Source: Streptomyces griseochromogenes (lineage in GTDB: Bacteria; Actinomycetota; Actinomycetes; Streptomycetales; Streptomycetaceae). From it: 64,000 nucleotides of DNA. The stretch is taken from NCBI RefSeq assembly GCF_001542625.1, contig NZ_CP016279.1, positions 4,898,001 to 4,962,000 on the forward strand, in the 5' to 3' direction. The position numbers and the translations under genes are program-made. The notes under the pieces are model-generated. The model was not told the DNA's origin, made no database searches, and saw nothing but the letters and a program-made list of their open reading frames with translations. This document shows positions 8,319 through 17,030 of the stretch, in pieces. Each line of letters opens with the position of its first letter. Position 1 is the stretch's first letter.

Positions 8319-8675
8319 TCAGGTCCCCTTTTTCAGGGCTCGCATGTTCACCGAGTCGATCGCGCAGCGAGACCAGTCCAGTTCACCGCGAGAGCCGAGT
8401 TCGTCGAGGACCAGGCGATGGAGCTTCGCCCACACCCGGGCCTTCGACCACTCGGCGAAGCGCCGGTGAGCCGTGGGCCCTGAAAGCCCGAACGAGGCGG
8501 ACGGCAGTTGCTGCCACGTGCAGCCCGACGTGGCCACGAACACGATCGCAGCCAACACCTCCCGGTCGCCGTGCCGGCGCCGGCCACCACCCTGAGGCCG
8601 ACTCGGCGCCTCCGGAACCACTCGCTGGAACAACTCCCACAGCTCATCCGGCACAAGCCGCTCAACGATCCCCAC
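8319..8675 (-). CDS. IS5-family transposase, OrfA (N-terminal part) with -1 slip site
   Basis: 118 aa. The N-terminus MGIVERLVPDELWELFQRVV is the usual helical DNA-binding region, followed by CTWQQLPSASFGLSGPTAHR and the first catalytic-domain strand WSRCAIDSVNMRA. The frame ends 5 codons after a slippery run: minus strand CTG AAA AAG GGG at about 8337-8325. Slipping back one base there joins the frame to LTGPNPVDRGKYG of OrfB, the programmed frameshift known in this group. Confidence 0.82.
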   Translation of the reverse strand: MGIVERLVPDELWELFQRVVPEAPSRPQGGGRRRHGDREVLAAIVFVATSGCTWQQLPSASFGLSGPTAHRRFAEWSKARVWAKLHRLVLDELGSRGELDWSRCAIDSVNMRALKKGT

Positions 8676-8885
8676 ATCTGGAGCCTATCGAACACCCCAA
8701 ATGAGATGACCTCTTAAGGGCTTGCCCGGTTCAACCTGCATGCCGAGGCACTCCGCCCCGACGTCCTGGCCCTCGCCCGCCACCTCCTGACCCTGCCGCC
8801 CTCAGCGGCGGCCTCGGTCACGAAGTCGGTCGACCGTCCCGGTCGACACGCCGAACCCGGCACCCACCTGCTGCAACGGCTCTGT

Positions 8886-9190
8886 TCATGAACCTCGAGG
8901 CGAACCCCGGCGACGGGGTGCAGGCCGGCATACGACCCGTTCCGGGTGCAGGACGCACGGGTCGGGCAGGCAGTTCTCCTCAGCGCCGTCCGGCCGGGGG
9001 TGCGCGGCGAGTTCCCCCGCCACACGTGGAACTGTCCCGCCAATACAGCTTCGGCTGGGGAATGTAGCCGTGATCGAAGGGACACCACAGGATTTGCAGG
9101 AGGGGACCACCCGGCGAGCTGTCCCCGGGACCGGGATTCCCCACTCGTGGATGCAACCGGACGGTGTCCTTGCAATAGGCAGTGACCTCG
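8886..9190 (-). pseudogene. Frameshifted remnant of an unrecognised hypothetical gene
   Basis: Minus-strand frames at about 9190-9030 read LLQILWCPFDHGYIPQPKLY and continue in another frame with ELAAHPRPDGAEENCLPDPC and LHPERVV down to about 8920. The pieces join into one sensible protein sequence with Streptomyces-like codon use, so I infer a broken gene with at least one frameshift. I cannot name the family. Confidence 0.4.
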
Positions 9191-9235
9191 GGAAACAGCA
9201 TCTCCACGTCGACGGGACGCGGCGGGGTGGTACGA

Positions 9236-9633
9236 GCCACGGCAGCGTGCATGGACGTGCAGGTCATAACCGACCCGTTGGGCCGCTCGCTGTGGGCCTC
9301 GCCCGCCCTGCCTGGCGCCGTCCACGGCGTCAAGGCCGCCCGCGTCCACGGCGTCATCTACGCCCTGAACGCAATGGCCTGGCTTGCTGGACGGACAAGG
9401 GCTATCAGGGTGCCGGCGGTACCGTCCGGGTGCCCTTCCGCGACAGATGGGAGCGGCTTTCCGCCGGTCGGCAGGACGTCAACCGGGCCCACGCGCACCT
9501 CCGAGCTCTGGGCGAGCAGGCCATGGCCACCCTCAGGACCTGGCACCTCTTGCGGAAACTTCGCTGCGGCACCACCAGACTCACCAGCCTCGTTCAAGCC
9601 GTCCTCACCCTCAACCTGACCTACTCAAAATGA
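9236..9633 (+). pseudogene. IS5-type (DDE_Tnp_4-like) transposase remnant with frameshift
   Basis: The first part reads VQVITDPLGRSLWASPALPG around 9256-9316, then after a frameshift near 9380 the sequence continues as TDKGYQGAGGTVRVPFRDRW and VNRAHAHLRALGEQAMATLR, ending at the stop at 9633. These are the second Asp block (DKGYQG) and the catalytic Glu helix of the family. The N-terminal third is missing and no terminal repeats were found, so the copy is dead. Confidence 0.8.
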
Positions 9634-9646
9634 GGTTGGAAAAGGT

Positions 9647-10633
9647 TCACTGTGTTGGGATCTTGCGGGCCGCTGACAGGGAACGGAGAAGCCGCTGAAT
9701 GTCCGCCGCCTCGACTACGCGTTGCTTCTTGATGTCGGCCATCTTTTCGCGGTTCTCCTTGATTTCGGACTTCTGGTACGCGGATTCCACCGCGAACCAC
9801 ACTCCGACCACATTCACCTTTCCCTTGCAAGCCACGTCGGTCTCTGCTTGCGCGATCTCGGCGGATGTCGGCTCGGGTGCGCTCATGGAGGGCAGGTCAG
9901 CCGCCTTCAAGGGATCAGCGAGATGGTATCCATGCGCCTTCATGCAGGCGGACCAGCGGGAGAAGACAGCTTTGACGCGTGAGTCGGCCAGGGAATCATC
10001 GAAGCTGTTTCCCTTGATCGTGCTTGTGGTTTTGTCCGCAGCGGATTCCGAGCCCCGTACGCTGCCGCTGTAATAGCGGATTGATGAGTTCGACCTTCCC
10101 ACGCAACCGCCGGATGGGATGGGTCGGCCGGCGTAATCGGTAGCGGGCCTGTGGGTAGAAGGGTCCGCTCCGGTAAGTACGCGTACCTCATCCGGAGAGG
10201 GAATCCGCTTCCTTGGCGTACTTCCAAGTGACTTCATGGTGATGGCGGACCGACCCGGGACATGGTAGCCCCAGATGTGCACGCTTTGCGCCTCTGTCAC
10301 GCCGTATCGCCGGAACATGACCGTGTAGGAATTAGCGGCTAGGCCGTTCGCCGTTGGGCGTACGCCGGCAGGGTACGCAAATCCGAATTGACGCATGCAT
10401 GAGCTGACGATAACGCTCCGAACCCAATCCGCTTCAACCGCCTGCAGAGGGGTCAACAGGTATTTCTCGATGGGCAGGTGCAGCCCAGTCACACTGGTCG
10501 CCACCGGCGTGGCAGTGACTGTAGGTGGTACTGCCGGGGCGTCATGTGATGGTGACGCACATGCGCCGGTTGCCAGGGCGAGTGCCACAGTGAAGGTGGT
10601 CAGAGCCCAGTGAGTTCTGCTCGCGGCAGTCAT
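9647..10633 (-). CDS. Secreted lipoprotein of unknown function
   Basis: 328 aa. The signal peptide ends in a lipobox (LALATGACAS, Cys near residue 24). Two regions look alike: CMRQFGFAYP near the start of the mature part and CMKAHGYHLAD near the end, the paired CM-x2-(F/H)G-(F/Y) pattern seen in many actinobacterial lipoproteins of unknown role. Each copy carries nearby Cys residues (SGGCVG and DVACKG) that may form disulphides outside the cell. The C-terminus is a charged helix. I start at the ATG at 10633, 7 nt after a GCGAGG ribosome-binding site. Monocistronic. Confidence 0.78.
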   Translation of the reverse strand: MTAASRTHWALTTFTVALALATGACASPSHDAPAVPPTVTATPVATSVTGLHLPIEKYLLTPLQAVEADWVRSVIVSSCMRQFGFAYPAGVRPTANGLAANSYTVMFRRYGVTEAQSVHIWGYHVPGRSAITMKSLGSTPRKRIPSPDEVRVLTGADPSTHRPATDYAGRPIPSGGCVGRSNSSIRYYSGSVRGSESAADKTTSTIKGNSFDDSLADSRVKAVFSRWSACMKAHGYHLADPLKAADLPSMSAPEPTSAEIAQAETDVACKGKVNVVGVWFAVESAYQKSEIKENREKMADIKKQRVVEAADIQRLLRSLSAARKIPTQ

Positions 10634-10684
10634 TTGAGCCTCGCAGGAGTGTCGCGTTCCGCCAGCTATAGGATTCTCATTACT

Positions 10685-10757
10685 CGTTTCCGAACCTCCC
10701 GGCAGAGTCGCCCGCCGGGGCAACTCATCGTTGACCTGACCGTTCGGTTCGGAAACG
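10685..10757. repeat. Perfect 11-bp inverted repeat with nested hairpin
   Basis: CGTTTCCGAAC (10685-10695) is complemented exactly by GTTCGGAAACG (10747-10757). A second dyad, CCCGGC (10698-10703) with GCCGGG (10714-10719), is nested inside. The structure lies downstream of the I36-inhibitor gene and 52 bp upstream of the lipoprotein start. It could act as a terminator or as an operator. Confidence 0.55.
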
Positions 10758-10800
10758 GGTACTGGACTGGCGGGCAGGCCCCGCCTGGTGTGTTCGGACC

Positions 10801-11265
10801 TCAGCCGATGCCTTCGCCGGGGCAGTTGGTGGAGTCGTCGACGGCGATGGAGGCCTCGTTGTTACGCAGGGCGGATGTGAGGTTTCCACCCCTGTTTCCG
10901 TTGTTCAACCAGTTGGAATTCCCCGTGTAGCCGGGGGATACCCAGATGCCCACGTGACAACCGCTGCCGTTGTCGGCCGATGCGGCATTATTGCGCACCA
11001 ATTCAGTAGTGCCGGGGAAGTAGTCGCTGATGGTGGGCACTTTGGTGACTGCGTAGTGCTTGACGGCGCCGCCATGGTTCGGGGAGTAGTAGAGGCAGAA
11101 GTAGTTCGGGCTCCCCAGGTCGCAGCCGGACTGGCTCGCCCAGCCGCCGGTCCCGTCGATGACCGCGCTTGAGGCATTGGCCTGCGCGGCGAGTCCGCCG
11201 AGGCTCAGGGCTGTGGCTGCGACAACAACTCCCGCACGCGAAGCGAGCCTTTTTGTGAACGTCAC
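10801..11265 (-). CDS. Secreted peptidase-inhibitor family I36-like protein
   Basis: 154 aa. A Sec signal peptide is clear (LSLGGLAAQANA, cleavage near residue 31). The mature part has CDLGSPNYFCLYYSPNHGG, the beta/gamma-crystallin-like opening of inhibitor family I36, and later RNNAASADN and CHVGIWVSPGYTGNSN. Four cysteines suggest two disulphides. Streptomyces SMI-type I36 proteins inhibit metalloproteinases. Two M6 metalloproteases lie a few kb away, but a target cannot be read from sequence. The start is GTG at 11265 with GGAGG 6 nt upstream. Confidence 0.8.
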   Translation of the reverse strand: MTFTKRLASRAGVVVAATALSLGGLAAQANASSAVIDGTGGWASQSGCDLGSPNYFCLYYSPNHGGAVKHYAVTKVPTISDYFPGTTELVRNNAASADNGSGCHVGIWVSPGYTGNSNWLNNGNRGGNLTSALRNNEASIAVDDSTNCPGEGIG

Positions 11266-11267
11266 AT

Positions 11268-11813
11268 CGTCCTCCGAGTCGAGCTGCCGAATTCAGAAGG
11301 CCCCGCATTGTCGATGACCTCCGCCGGTGATTCTTGCCGAGGGGCACGGGTGTTTCATTGACGGAAAATGCAAAGTCGTTGACGGACAGTGCACCGCGGC
11401 GGCGGGTTCGGCGCCCCTCACGCTCGTGGTGAAGGCGGTGATGCCCCTCAGTGCACTGCACCGAGCTGCGCGACGGGCGCAAGGTGGCGGTGAAGCTTGT
11501 CACCGACCGGATGCTCGTCATGGACTTGCCCGCCCCTGGGCCCGTAAACGAACGGATGGTAGGCGATGGGTGGTGGCCGAGAATCCGCGAACGCTGAGCT
11601 ACGAACCGGCTTCCTCGGTAGCGACGGCGGAGCGTCCGCCGACGCGGCCGCAGGCGCGGGCGGCGGCAAACCGCCGGGCGAACACGACTGGCCCTCGGCA
11701 CCGTCGAGGGCCGGCGTTGCAGGTGCACCCTCGGAGTTCTCAGGTTCACGCCCGAGCACTGGTGCTCTTCACTGACCACAAGAAGACAGCCGCTCGACAT
11801 CACGGGGGTACGC
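11268..11813. other. Gap between divergent secreted-protein genes
   Basis: About 545 bp between the I36-like gene and the small secreted protein. A short plus-strand stretch near 11455-11530 reads CTELRDGRKVAVKLVTDRML and looks coding, but it has no start, ends soon after and is not assignable. It is probably a gene fragment. The rest should hold the two divergent promoters. Confidence 0.35.
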
Positions 11814-12152
11814 ATGCACAGCAGGAAGCACATCGTTGCAGCCGGCCTGGCCACCGCAGTCTCTGTCGTGGCCCTCACCGTCGCCGGTGTGGCGGTTCCG
11901 GCGCAGGCCGCTGCCCAGGGGACCGTCGACTGCGACGGCTGGGTGCACAACAATGATCCGGACGTCGGCATCGCGGGCTGCCAGAACAACACCGACCACA
12001 CCGTCACGTTCCGCGCCGAAATCGTCTGCGGCACGGCCCCTGACGTCTCTGGCGACTGGGTGACGCTGAATCCAGGGCAGTACAGCGAGTCCACGGGCTC
12101 CTGCGCGTTCTACAGCACGGGTGTCGGCAGCGTGGGCTGGACCATCCAGTGA
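11814..12152 (+). CDS. Small secreted protein of unknown function
   Basis: 112 aa. A Sec signal peptide runs to about residue 33 (VAGVAVPAQAAA). The mature domain of about 79 residues contains four cysteines (VDCDGW, IAGCQN, IVCGTA, GSCAFY) that could form two disulphides, and a beta-rich pattern ending in GSVGWTIQ. No family is recognised. The gene diverges from the I36-like inhibitor. A GC-rich hairpin about 70 bp downstream probably ends the transcript. Confidence 0.7.
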   Translation: MHSRKHIVAAGLATAVSVVALTVAGVAVPAQAAAQGTVDCDGWVHNNDPDVGIAGCQNNTDHTVTFRAEIVCGTAPDVSGDWVTLNPGQYSESTGSCAFYSTGVGSVGWTIQ

Positions 12153-12220
12153 CGCATGGGTGTTCAGGCGCCGTCAGCCAGCGCCACACATTGCGAGTGG
12201 CATGAACGATCCCACCGTCT

Positions 12221-12242
12221 CGCGGCCGCTGCGGCGGCCGCG
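12221..12242 (+). terminator. GC hairpin downstream of the small secreted protein
   Basis: CGCGGCCGC-TGCG-GCGGCCGCG, a perfect 9-bp stem with a 4-nt loop made wholly of G/C, 68 bp after the stop codon at 12152. No T-tract. Confidence 0.55.
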
Positions 12243-12473
12243 GGCGGCGGGGGCCGTGGAGGGGAAGAAGCGGCATCTGCCGTCAAGCCCATCCATTGAA
12301 GAGGAGTGTCAGTCGCAGTCCTGAGGGCTGTCGAGGCAAGAGATGAGCGTCGAACATCGGCATGGTGTTCGCCGGGGACGGCATCGCGGCCACGGTCGGC
12401 ATCGGCGGTTTCGGCAGTGCCGTGGCCGCCGGCGCACGCCTGGAGGCCGTGACCATGCCCCTACGATGGCCGG

Positions 12474-13088
12474 ATGCGCCAAGCCGACCTGAGGCCGTAC
12501 TGGAACACCAACGTTGCCCGACACCCCGGCATTTTGCGCGCCGTGCCCGAGGACAGCGACGAGGCATTGGACGTCGGCTGCGGGGACGGGCTGCTGGCAC
12601 GGAAACTTGCCGGGCGGGTGAAGCGCGTCGTCGGGATCGACAAGTCGCCGGAGATGATCGCCTGCGCGCGCGGGCTCGCTGCCGATTCCCCGGATCTCAC
12701 CTTCGTTGAGGGCGACTTCCTCACCGCTGACTTGCCCGCCGAAGGCTACGACTTCATCTGTTCAGTGACCACGATCCATCACATGGACTTCGAGGCGGCC
12801 CTCATCCGCATGCGTGAGCTGCTGCGGCCTGGCGGCACGCTGGTGGTCGTCGGTCTGGCTCGTGAGGCGAGCCTGTCGGAGTGGGCAGCGATGATCGCGG
12901 CTGCCCCAATCGTTCGGATCACGAAGTTGCTGCGTCGCGCGCGGGGACCGGAGGGCATGCCAGTCGCTGTCCCGCATATGAGCTACGGGCAGGTCCGGAC
13001 CGCGGCACTGCGGCTTCTGCCTGGTATGCGATACCGCCGACATGTGCTCCGTCGGTACTCACTGATCTGGGCAAAGCCCGTCCGCTGA
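12474..13088 (+). CDS. Class I SAM-dependent methyltransferase
   Basis: 204 aa, a Rossmann methyltransferase of the UbiE/Methyltransf_11/25 type. Motif I is ALDVGCGDGLLARKL (residues about 31-45), the acidic end of strand 2 is VVGIDKSPEM, motif II/III is FVEGDFLTAD, and LLRPGGTLVVVGL marks post-motif III. The C-terminal RYSLIWAKPVR is the usual last strand. The acceptor is unknown and no biosynthetic partner is adjacent. The Shine-Dalgarno is weak; the ATG at 12474 is chosen because the family core begins about 30 residues later. Confidence 0.88.
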   Translation: MRQADLRPYWNTNVARHPGILRAVPEDSDEALDVGCGDGLLARKLAGRVKRVVGIDKSPEMIACARGLAADSPDLTFVEGDFLTADLPAEGYDFICSVTTIHHMDFEAALIRMRELLRPGGTLVVVGLAREASLSEWAAMIAAAPIVRITKLLRRARGPEGMPVAVPHMSYGQVRTAALRLLPGMRYRRHVLRRYSLIWAKPVR

Positions 13089-13891
13089 TCTGGCGGCACA
13101 ACGGCGAGTTCACCCTGGAAGGCCGCCATCCGTCTCACTCGTTGGCAGGTCGGCCGCGGTGTGAGGCAGGTACCCGACGTCGTCGCCGTCGAGACCTGAC
13201 CCCGATCACCTGGCCCCGCAGGAACGGCTACTGTGCACGGACGATCCCACCGACTGGATCGAGTACGGCAAACGGTCGCTCCGGCATGTCCTCGGCCGCC
13301 TCACCCGGGTGAATCACGGGCACACTCGATCCGCATCTGGCCCGCTACCCACGGCGCTGGGCCCAACTCGCCACCGGGGGCCATGAGGGATCCTTGCCGG
13401 ACCAGCACGAGTGCGCCCCCTTCCGGCTGGACGCCCTTCGACCGTCATGTCGGCGGCACCGGATCAGACCGCGTTCGCCCTGTAGACCGCGTATCCGTTC
13501 GTCTTCGGCGTGCTTGTTCCGCCAGGTGATGCAGCGGCCGCACTGCCGAGTGCTCGACGCATAGCTCATAACGCCGAGTTATGGATTTCTGATGTCTCCC
13601 CAATGACACATGTATGGCCGAATACTCGTTCTTGCGTGAACCAAGTGCTGGACGTGCACGGCCTGCCACGCCATGGGGCCGCGGCCGTTCCAGCCTTGAC
13701 CGTCTCCGCGACCGGGTGAGCGCTTCCCCACGTAAGCTGCCGCGCCGCCCTCCACACCCAACACAGCCGCGAACGACCGGCGCGCCGGGCCGACCGCACT
13801 GGCCTCTGATGCCTTCCGATGGCCGCCCGCCGGATGCTGCCGCGGTTCGAGGCTGTCCCGGGCCACCCCGAACGCCTGCCCCGGAGGCACC
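13089..13891. other. 800-bp gap with decayed coding fragments
   Basis: No intact gene. A short plus-strand stretch near 13225-13310 reads TDDPTDWIEYGKRSLRHVLG and LTRVNHGHTR and looks like a gene fragment without start or end. An imperfect dyad (CATAGCTC / GAGTTATG, 13561-13584) is also present. The final 150 bp should contain the promoter of the M6 protease gene. Confidence 0.4.
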
Positions 13892-15112
13892 ATGCGTTTT
13901 CCAGCCACAACGAGACGGCCGTTGCACGCGGCGTCGCTCCTGATCGTCCTGTCCGCCCTGCACGCCTCGGTCATCCTCCCCTCCCACCCCGCGCACGCGT
14001 ACAACGGGAGCACTTCGGCGTGCGCGCTCCGGGGGACAACGGGATACTCCGACGAGGGCCGACAGACCGACTACACACGGTTCCAGAACCCTGCCGGCAC
14101 CAAGCACGTGGCCGTGATCTACGTGGACTTCCCCGACGCCGCCGGCACGGCCCTGCCCCTGACCCCGTACTACAACCAGCTGTCGGGAGCCGCCGACTGG
14201 ATGTGGAACGCGTCCAACGGTAAGACGTGGCTCGACCTGAGGGCCCCGTACGGCAATTGGGTGCGCATGCCGAAGAACTCCACCGACTATGACTGGGAGC
14301 GTGGGTTCACCTGGGCCACGCACCAGACCTATGTGGAGGACGCGCTCACCGGCGCCGCCGGCGCGGGCGTCGACCTCTCCCAGTACGACATGTTCTATAT
14401 CGTGCCGACCGGCACCGCGGCCGCGATCGGTCACTCCCCGACCTTCGTCCAGGACCCGGCCCAGCCGACCCAGGTGTGGAACGGCGCGACCCGGAGCTGG
14501 GTGACGATCCACTGGGCGGTGACGTTCGGTCAGGACATGTGGCGCTGGGGCCACAAGGTCGCCGACCATGAGACCAGCCACACCTTCGGCCTGCCCGACC
14601 TCTACTCCTTCAGCGGCGATCAGAACCAATACGTCGGTGGTTGGGACCTCATGGGCCTGATCTCGGGTCCGGCGCCTCAGTATTTCGGCTGGGAGGCGTG
14701 GAAGTTCGGCTGGATCAGCGACTCCCAGGTCTCGTGCCTCTCTACGCCGGACACGTACTCCACGATCCTGAATGGTGTGGAATACGGAGGTAGCGGCTTC
14801 AAGCTGGCCGTGATCAAGACCAGCGGCACGACTGCCTATGTCGCCGAGTCCCGCAAGGCCGCGGGCAACGACTCCGGCGGCTGTGCCACCGGCGTCGTCA
14901 TCTACAAGGTCGACACCTCGACCGTCAGCGGCAGCGGGCCGATCCGGTTGGTCACCAACCCCGACGCAGCCGCCCCCACCGGGAACTGCACCTCACTGGA
15001 CATGCAGACCTGGAAGCCCGGCCAGTGGTTCGAGGACAGTGCTGCCCGCATCCGGATCTACGTGAACAGCTCCGACGCGTATACCGACACCGTCTGGACC
15101 TACAAGTGGTGA
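13892..15112 (+). CDS. Secreted M6-family zinc metalloprotease, copy 1
   Basis: 406 aa. A Sec signal peptide ends near residue 36 (SHPAHA). The zinc site is HETSH at residues 226-230 inside VADHETSHTFGLPDLY, followed by the GGWDLMG block at about 249-255 that marks immune-inhibitor-A/M6 domain proteins. Four conserved cysteines may form disulphides in the mature enzyme. The C-terminal half carries a beta-rich domain with YVAESRKA and CATGVVIYKVDTS, shared with the paralogue at 22135. The product should be an extracellular endopeptidase. It sits just upstream of an oligopeptide ABC importer, 235 bp away, which suggests a peptide-feeding role. Confidence 0.9.
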   Translation: MRFPATTRRPLHAASLLIVLSALHASVILPSHPAHAYNGSTSACALRGTTGYSDEGRQTDYTRFQNPAGTKHVAVIYVDFPDAAGTALPLTPYYNQLSGAADWMWNASNGKTWLDLRAPYGNWVRMPKNSTDYDWERGFTWATHQTYVEDALTGAAGAGVDLSQYDMFYIVPTGTAAAIGHSPTFVQDPAQPTQVWNGATRSWVTIHWAVTFGQDMWRWGHKVADHETSHTFGLPDLYSFSGDQNQYVGGWDLMGLISGPAPQYFGWEAWKFGWISDSQVSCLSTPDTYSTILNGVEYGGSGFKLAVIKTSGTTAYVAESRKAAGNDSGGCATGVVIYKVDTSTVSGSGPIRLVTNPDAAAPTGNCTSLDMQTWKPGQWFEDSAARIRIYVNSSDAYTDTVWTYKW

Positions 15113-15347
15113 CTGCGTAGCGCCGGCGCCTCCGGTCGGAAGGCGGTGTGGTCTGCGGGCCATGCGCCGGCCGCACCGCCCCTGCGTTCCTTCAACCGGC
15201 CTGAGCGGACGGCTTCATGCTGCCGGGATCAGCCTCCATAACCCGATGTTCTGGGGATCCAAGAGCTGGCCCTGAGGATCCACCGCCTTCACCCTTGACC
15301 CGACCCCAGTGAAATGTCACATCGTATAGCTAGCCAGAGGAGTCAGC

Positions 15348-17030
15348 GTGAGAGCACGACGTTCCAGGATGGTCATGGTCGCCGCCCTCGGGCTCGTCAC
15401 CGCCGCCGGCTGCGGGGGAGCCGGCGACGGCGATGCGCAGGGCGGACCCGCGAGCAAAGGGGGCACCCTTCACGTGCTCTCCAGCCTCGACCTGGAACAC
15501 CTCGACCCGGCCCGCAACTACGTCACCTCCTCCGAGGACGTCGGCCGCCTCATCTACCGGACGCTGACGACGTACGCGGCGGCACCCGGGGCTGCCGGAG
15601 GAAGGATCGTGCCGGATCTGGCGACGGACACCGGCCGCCCGAGCGATGGCGCCCGGACCTGGACCTTCACGCTCAAGGCGGGGGTGAAGTTCGAGGATGG
15701 GCGGCCCGTCACCAGCCGGGACGTCAGGTATGGGGTCGAGCGGTCGTTCGCCGCGGAACTTCCCGAAGGGCCGCCGTACGCGCGGATATGGCTTGCGGGG
15801 GGCCGGAGTTACAAGGGTCCCTACAAGGACGAGCACGGGCTGGCTTCGATCGAGACCCCGGACGACAGGACCATCGTCTTCAAGCTCAACCGCCCGGTGG
15901 CCGACTTCGGTTCCGCGGTGTCGCTGCCGATCTCCGCCCCGGTTCCGCAGGACAAGGACACCGGTGTCCGCTACGACAGCAGGCCCTTCTCTTCCGGTCC
16001 GTACAAGATCGGTACCTTCGAGCCCAAGAAGCGGCTCACCCTGGTCCGCAACACTCACTGGAATCCGGCCACCGACACGGTGCGCAAGGGCCTTCCGGAC
16101 AAGATCGTGATCGATCTCGACCTCGACCCGGCCGTCGTCGACCAGCGGCTCATCGCCGCGCAGGGAGCGGACGCGGACGCGGTCGCCTTCGAGCCGGTCG
16201 GGCCGGCTTCGGTCGGGCCGGTGATGGCCAACCCCGCGGTGCGCAAGCGGCTGGTCAACGGCGAGTCGATCAACACGCGGTACCTGAGCATCAACACCCG
16301 GCACAAGCCGCTCGACGACGTGCGGGTGCGGCAGGCGATCGCCTATGCGCTGGACAAGGAAGCCCTGCGCACCGCTCGGGGCGGCCCGATCGCCGGCCGA
16401 CTGGCCACCGCCCTGCTGCCGCCGTCGCTGCCCGGTTCCGTTTCCGACGATCCCTTCCCGAGCCCGGGAGGCAAGGGCGCTCCGGCCAAGGCCCAGGCGC
16501 TGCTGGCCCAGGCGGGCCACGCCTCGGGACTTGCCCTCACGCTCGACACCCCGGCCACCGCGGGCGGCCAGGCGCAGGGCGAGGCGGTGCAGGCGTCCCT
16601 GGCCAAGGCCGGGATCAAGGTGAAGATCAACGCGATCAGCTCGTCGGCGTTCTACAGCACAGTGGGGAACACCGCGCAGGAGCACGACTTGGTGATCGAC
16701 GGCTGGACACCCGACTGGCCGGGCGCCTCCACCTATCTGCCGCTCGTGTTCGACGGCCGGTTGATCACCCCCGAGGGCAACAACAACCATGCCCAGTACA
16801 ACTCCGCCAAGGTCAACGCCCGCATCGACGCGATCGCCAGGATGAAGGCCCCGACGGCCGCCGCGACCGCCTACGGCCAACTGGCCGGGCAGATCATGCG
16901 GGACGCGCCGGTCGTGCCGTTCCTGTGGGACAAGGCGGCCGTCCTCGTAGGGGCTCATGTCACCGGCGCCTACGGGCACATCGCCTACGTCGGACGACTG
17001 GATCTGGTCTCTCTGGGGCTGCGCAAGTGA
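15348..17030 (+). CDS. Oligopeptide/dipeptide ABC transporter substrate-binding lipoprotein
   Basis: 560 aa, SBP_bac_5 family. The lipobox is VTAAGC (Cys22), so the protein is anchored outside the membrane. Family landmarks follow: the N-terminal LDLEHLDPARNY, then WTFTLKAGVKFEDGRPVTSR near residue 105, FSSGPYKIGTFEPKKRLTLV near 215-235, RVRQAIAYALDKEAL near 325, and the C-terminal APVVPFLWDK. It captures peptides for the permeases encoded next. The start is GTG at 15348 with AGAGGA 8 nt upstream. The stop overlaps the next start (GTGA). Confidence 0.93.
   Translation: MRARRSRMVMVAALGLVTAAGCGGAGDGDAQGGPASKGGTLHVLSSLDLEHLDPARNYVTSSEDVGRLIYRTLTTYAAAPGAAGGRIVPDLATDTGRPSDGARTWTFTLKAGVKFEDGRPVTSRDVRYGVERSFAAELPEGPPYARIWLAGGRSYKGPYKDEHGLASIETPDDRTIVFKLNRPVADFGSAVSLPISAPVPQDKDTGVRYDSRPFSSGPYKIGTFEPKKRLTLVRNTHWNPATDTVRKGLPDKIVIDLDLDPAVVDQRLIAAQGADADAVAFEPVGPASVGPVMANPAVRKRLVNGESINTRYLSINTRHKPLDDVRVRQAIAYALDKEALRTARGGPIAGRLATALLPPSLPGSVSDDPFPSPGGKGAPAKAQALLAQAGHASGLALTLDTPATAGGQAQGEAVQASLAKAGIKVKINAISSSAFYSTVGNTAQEHDLVIDGWTPDWPGASTYLPLVFDGRLITPEGNNNHAQYNSAKVNARIDAIARMKAPTAAATAYGQLAGQIMRDAPVVPFLWDKAAVLVGAHVTGAYGHIAYVGRLDLVSLGLRK

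Larger units (their letters stand above)
7861..8713 (-). mobile_element. IS5-family (IS427-like) insertion sequence, apparently complete
   Basis: An 853-bp element. The ends are 17-bp inverted repeats differing at one base: GAAGTCATCTCATTTGG at 7861-7877 and its complement, with GAG at the outer end, at 8697-8713. A 3-bp direct repeat TTA flanks it (7858-7860 and 8714-8716), matching the TNA-type target duplication known for the IS427 group. It carries two overlapping transposase frames on the minus strand joined by a likely -1 frameshift. Intact ends, both frames and the target duplication suggest recent insertion and possible activity. Confidence 0.85.

Noticed and set aside
13445..14629. 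A 394-codon minus-strand frame over the first M6 gene
   Set aside because: The plus strand carries the signal peptide and HETSH zinc site. The reverse is a shadow frame.
15118..15135. GCGCCGGCGC palindrome after the first M6 gene as a terminator
   Set aside because: Only 10 bp self-complementary with no loop and no T-tract, too short to form a stable hairpin.
15330..16979. A 549-codon minus-strand frame over the peptide-binding protein gene
   Set aside because: The plus strand encodes a complete SBP_bac_5 lipoprotein with correct start and coupling. The reverse frame has no recognisable protein.
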